Shown here: positions 62,211 to 64,000 of the stretch, in pieces | Layout of the letters: each line of letters opens with the position of its first letter | How positions within the stretch are numbered: the first letter of the stretch is position 1 | Assembly: GCF_003947415.1 (NCBI RefSeq) | Contig: NZ_QHKL01000003.1 | Location: 372,001-436,000 of the forward strand | DNA: 64,000 nucleotides | Reading direction: 5' to 3' | Source: Amycolatopsis sp. WAC 01376 | Lineage (GTDB): Bacteria; Actinomycetota; Actinomycetes; Mycobacteriales; Pseudonocardiaceae | Notes under the pieces: generated by a model | The model's database searches: none | Told to the model about the DNA's origin: nothing | The model's input: only the letters and a program-made list of their open reading frames with translations | Position numbers and translations under genes: made by a program

Positions 62211-63773
62211 TCAGGCGACGGTCTCCTCGGCCAGCCGCTCGTTACCCGACTGGGTCTTGAGCGGCTTGTGCTTGAGGAAGGCGACGGCGACGACGACCAG
62301 CAGCGCGATCGGTGCGCTGATCAGGAACAACTCGCTGGTCGCGTCCCCGTAGGCCTCGCGGACGACGTTCGCGACCGGCTCGGGCAACGTGGCGATGTTC
62401 GGCACCGCGCCACCCTCGCCGCCACCGGGCAGCGGTCCGAGCTTCTCGCTCATCAGCGCGACGACCCGGTTCGCGAGCACCGCGCCCAGCGCGCTCACCC
62501 CGATGGAGCCGCCGAGGCTGCGGAAGAACGACAGCGTGGAGGTCGCCGTGCCGAGGTCGTGCGCGTCGACGTCGTTCTGCGCCACCAGGACCAGGTTCTG
62601 CATCAGCATGCCGACGCCGACCCCGAGCACCACCATGAACGCGCTGAGCACGACGAGGTTCGTGTGGGCGTCGAGCGTCCCCAGCAGGGCAAGGCCCGCG
62701 GTCATCAGCACCGAGCCGAGCAGCAGGTGGCTCTTCCACTTGCCCGTCCGGCTGATCAGCTGGCCCGAGACCGTCGACGAGACGAGGAGGCCGAAGATCA
62801 TCGGCAGGCTCAGGAGCCCGGCCACCGTCGGCGACTTGCCGAGCGACAGCTGGAAGTACTGCGAAAGGAACACCGTCCCGCCGAACATCGCGACACCGAC
62901 GAGGAAACTCGCGAGGGTGGTCAGGGTGACCGTGTGGTTGCGGAACAGGCTCAGCGGCAAGATCGGCTCTGCCACCTTCGACTCGACGTAGACGGCGAGG
63001 GCGAGGATGACCACACCGGCGGTCACCAGGCCGGCCGTCCACCACGAGCCCCACGCGAACTGGTGCCCGGCCAGCGAGGACCACACCAGCAGCGTCGAGA
63101 CACCGGCCATGATCAGGAACGCGCCGAGGTAGTCGACCTTCACGTCACGTTTGATCGTCGGCAGGTTCAAGGTGCGCTGCAGGAGCAGGATCGCGGCGAT
63201 CGCGAACGGGACCCCGAGGAAGAAGCACCAGCGCCAGCCGAGCCACGACGTGTCCACCATGAGGCCGCCGATCAGCGGGCCCGCGATGGTACCGACGGCG
63301 AACACGGCACCGAAGATCCCCGAGTACTTCCCGAGTTCACGCGGCGAAACGATGGCCGCCATGATCACCTGCGCGAGCGCGGTGAGCCCGCCCGCGCCGA
63401 TGCCCTGCGCGACCCGGCTGCCGATCAGGAGCTCGATGTTGCCCGCGAAACCGGCGACCAGCGAACCGACCACGAACAGCCCGAGTGACAGCTGGATCAG
63501 CAGTTTCTTGTTGTACAGGTCGGAAAGTTTGCCCCAGAGCGGAACCGTCGCGGTCATCGCGAGCAGCTCGGTGGTGACCACCCAGGTGTAGGAGGACTGC
63601 GAGCCGCCGAGTTCGGACACGATCCGCGGCAGCGCGTTCGCGACCACCGTCGAGGCGAGGATGGCGACGAACATGCCCATCATCAGCCCCGACATGGCTT
63701 CGAGGACCTGTTTGCGGCCCATCGCGCCCGGCGGCGCGTCCGGTTCTCGCGGTTCGGTCGTGGATACGGACAT
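62211..63773 (-). CDS. DHA2-family MFS drug exporter
   Basis: A 520-residue transporter with 14 membrane segments. It has motif A (WGKLSDLYNKKLLIQLSLGL), a motif C region (GIFGAVFAVGTIAGPLIGGL), the D1-type TM1 (MFVAILASTVVANALPRIV) and the long extracytoplasmic loop before TM14 (PLPGGGEGGAVPNIATL). It belongs to the EmrB/QacA branch that expels lipophilic drugs. A TetR-type gene lies directly upstream in the same direction, a usual regulator for such pumps. Confidence 0.92.
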   Translation of the reverse strand: MSVSTTEPREPDAPPGAMGRKQVLEAMSGLMMGMFVAILASTVVANALPRIVSELGGSQSSYTWVVTTELLAMTATVPLWGKLSDLYNKKLLIQLSLGLFVVGSLVAGFAGNIELLIGSRVAQGIGAGGLTALAQVIMAAIVSPRELGKYSGIFGAVFAVGTIAGPLIGGLMVDTSWLGWRWCFFLGVPFAIAAILLLQRTLNLPTIKRDVKVDYLGAFLIMAGVSTLLVWSSLAGHQFAWGSWWTAGLVTAGVVILALAVYVESKVAEPILPLSLFRNHTVTLTTLASFLVGVAMFGGTVFLSQYFQLSLGKSPTVAGLLSLPMIFGLLVSSTVSGQLISRTGKWKSHLLLGSVLMTAGLALLGTLDAHTNLVVLSAFMVVLGVGVGMLMQNLVLVAQNDVDAHDLGTATSTLSFFRSLGGSIGVSALGAVLANRVVALMSEKLGPLPGGGEGGAVPNIATLPEPVANVVREAYGDATSELFLISAPIALLVVVAVAFLKHKPLKTQSGNERLAEETVA

Positions 63774-63811
63774 GGTGGTCCCCCTTCGTGTTCCTGTGCT
63801 GCCGGGCGCGG

Positions 63812-64000
63812 TCAGCGCGCGCGGCCGCCGGGCTCCGGGAGCCCGGCGAGAAGTGTTTCGACGGCTTCGTCCAGCAGATCGAGCGCGGACACCCGGCCGT
63901 CCTGCTGGTACCAGAGGATGAGCGCGGCGTTGATCGCGCCGCCGAGCGCGGACAGCAGCAACGTCGGGTAGAGATCGGCCTTGGAGTCCATGCCGACGCG
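63812..64000 (-). CDS. TetR-family regulator (5' part outside window)
   Basis: The last 62 codons, on the complement, read MDSKADLYPTLLLSALGGAI, NAALILWYQQDGRVSAL and LLDEAVETLLAGLPEPGG, stop at 63812. This matches the C-terminal ligand domain of TetR proteins that regulate exporters. The HTH lies beyond 64000. The exporter starts 38 bp after its stop, so the two genes probably form an operon. Confidence 0.7.
   Translation of the reverse strand, partial: RVGMDSKADLYPTLLLSALGGAINAALILWYQQDGRVSALDLLDEAVETLLAGLPEPGGRAR

Noticed and set aside
62121-63488. 455-codon rightward frame opposite the DHA2 exporter
   Set aside because: Composition is almost only charged and polar residues, the mirror image of a membrane protein's codons.

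Overview
The window is a 64 kb stretch of very GC-rich actinobacterial chromosome. Gene density, GTG starts, ATGA/GTGA overlaps, a conservon with CYP157/CYP154 P450s, a WhiB protein, a class E type sortase signal (LANTG) and many intergenic palindromes built on a TCGTGAGTGGCGATTCGGG core all point to the Pseudonocardiaceae, most likely Amycolatopsis. The genus is an inference from repeat and gene style, not from a marker gene. No prophage, CRISPR array or large biosynthetic cluster is visible.

Layout. 1-3.7 kb: an XRE/DUF5753 regulator with a DUF397 partner, and a large LuxR-type ATPase regulator. 3.8-7.9 kb: an MFS/NmrA/Dabb-domain operon, then a WYL regulator divergent from an NTF2-like protein across a clear inverted-repeat operator. 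7.9-9.2 kb: a gene-free block of nested inverted and tandem repeats. 9.2-11.6 kb: a secreted HExxH protein and an amino-acid permease. 11.7-16.5 kb: an EmbR-like SARP-FHA regulator, two paralogous one-TM proteins and a Ser/Thr kinase. 16.6-19.1 kb: YjdF-like and PEP-mutase-like genes, a GH76 remnant and an orphan EACC1 protein whose C-terminus is encoded by a repeat. 19.1-24.3 kb: a PucR regulator divergent from a Baeyer-Villiger monooxygenase/hydrolase/SDR operon, closed by TetR. 24.4-36.3 kb: secreted lipase, Fsr-like MFS with AraC, a thioester-domain LPXTG-type surface protein, sugar dehydrogenase, a one-TM protein, argG, and a molybdenum oxidoreductase with a fasciclin lipoprotein. 36.3-38.2 kb: an ECF sigma factor coupled to a zinc-finger/Asp23 fusion and an Asp23 protein. 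38.3-43.4 kb: ABC permease with MarR, FAD monooxygenase, CoA transferase, NmrA protein. 43.4-50.1 kb: lipoprotein, N5-(carboxyethyl)ornithine synthase-like enzyme, and a two-component system followed by a DUF4956/VTC polyphosphate-polymerase operon. 50.3-53.1 kb: a MITE-like element, tRNA-Met(CAU) and decayed DNA. 53.2-58.3 kb: a complete conservon (kinase-like, roadblock, DUF742, GTPase, CYP157, CYP154). 58.4-64 kb: csp and integrase remnants, DUF3892, a lipoprotein, a tandem two-sigma protein divergent from whiB, and a DHA2 exporter with a TetR gene cut by the window end.

The most informative signals are regulatory. Identically spaced 11-bp direct repeats lie in front of both the two-component operon and the polyphosphate operon, which suggests that one response regulator controls both. 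A second 11-bp direct repeat sits between the EmbR-like gene and its divergent neighbour. Unusual protein architectures are the zinc-finger/Asp23 fusion, the double sigma factor and the CYP157 that lacks the K-helix arginine.
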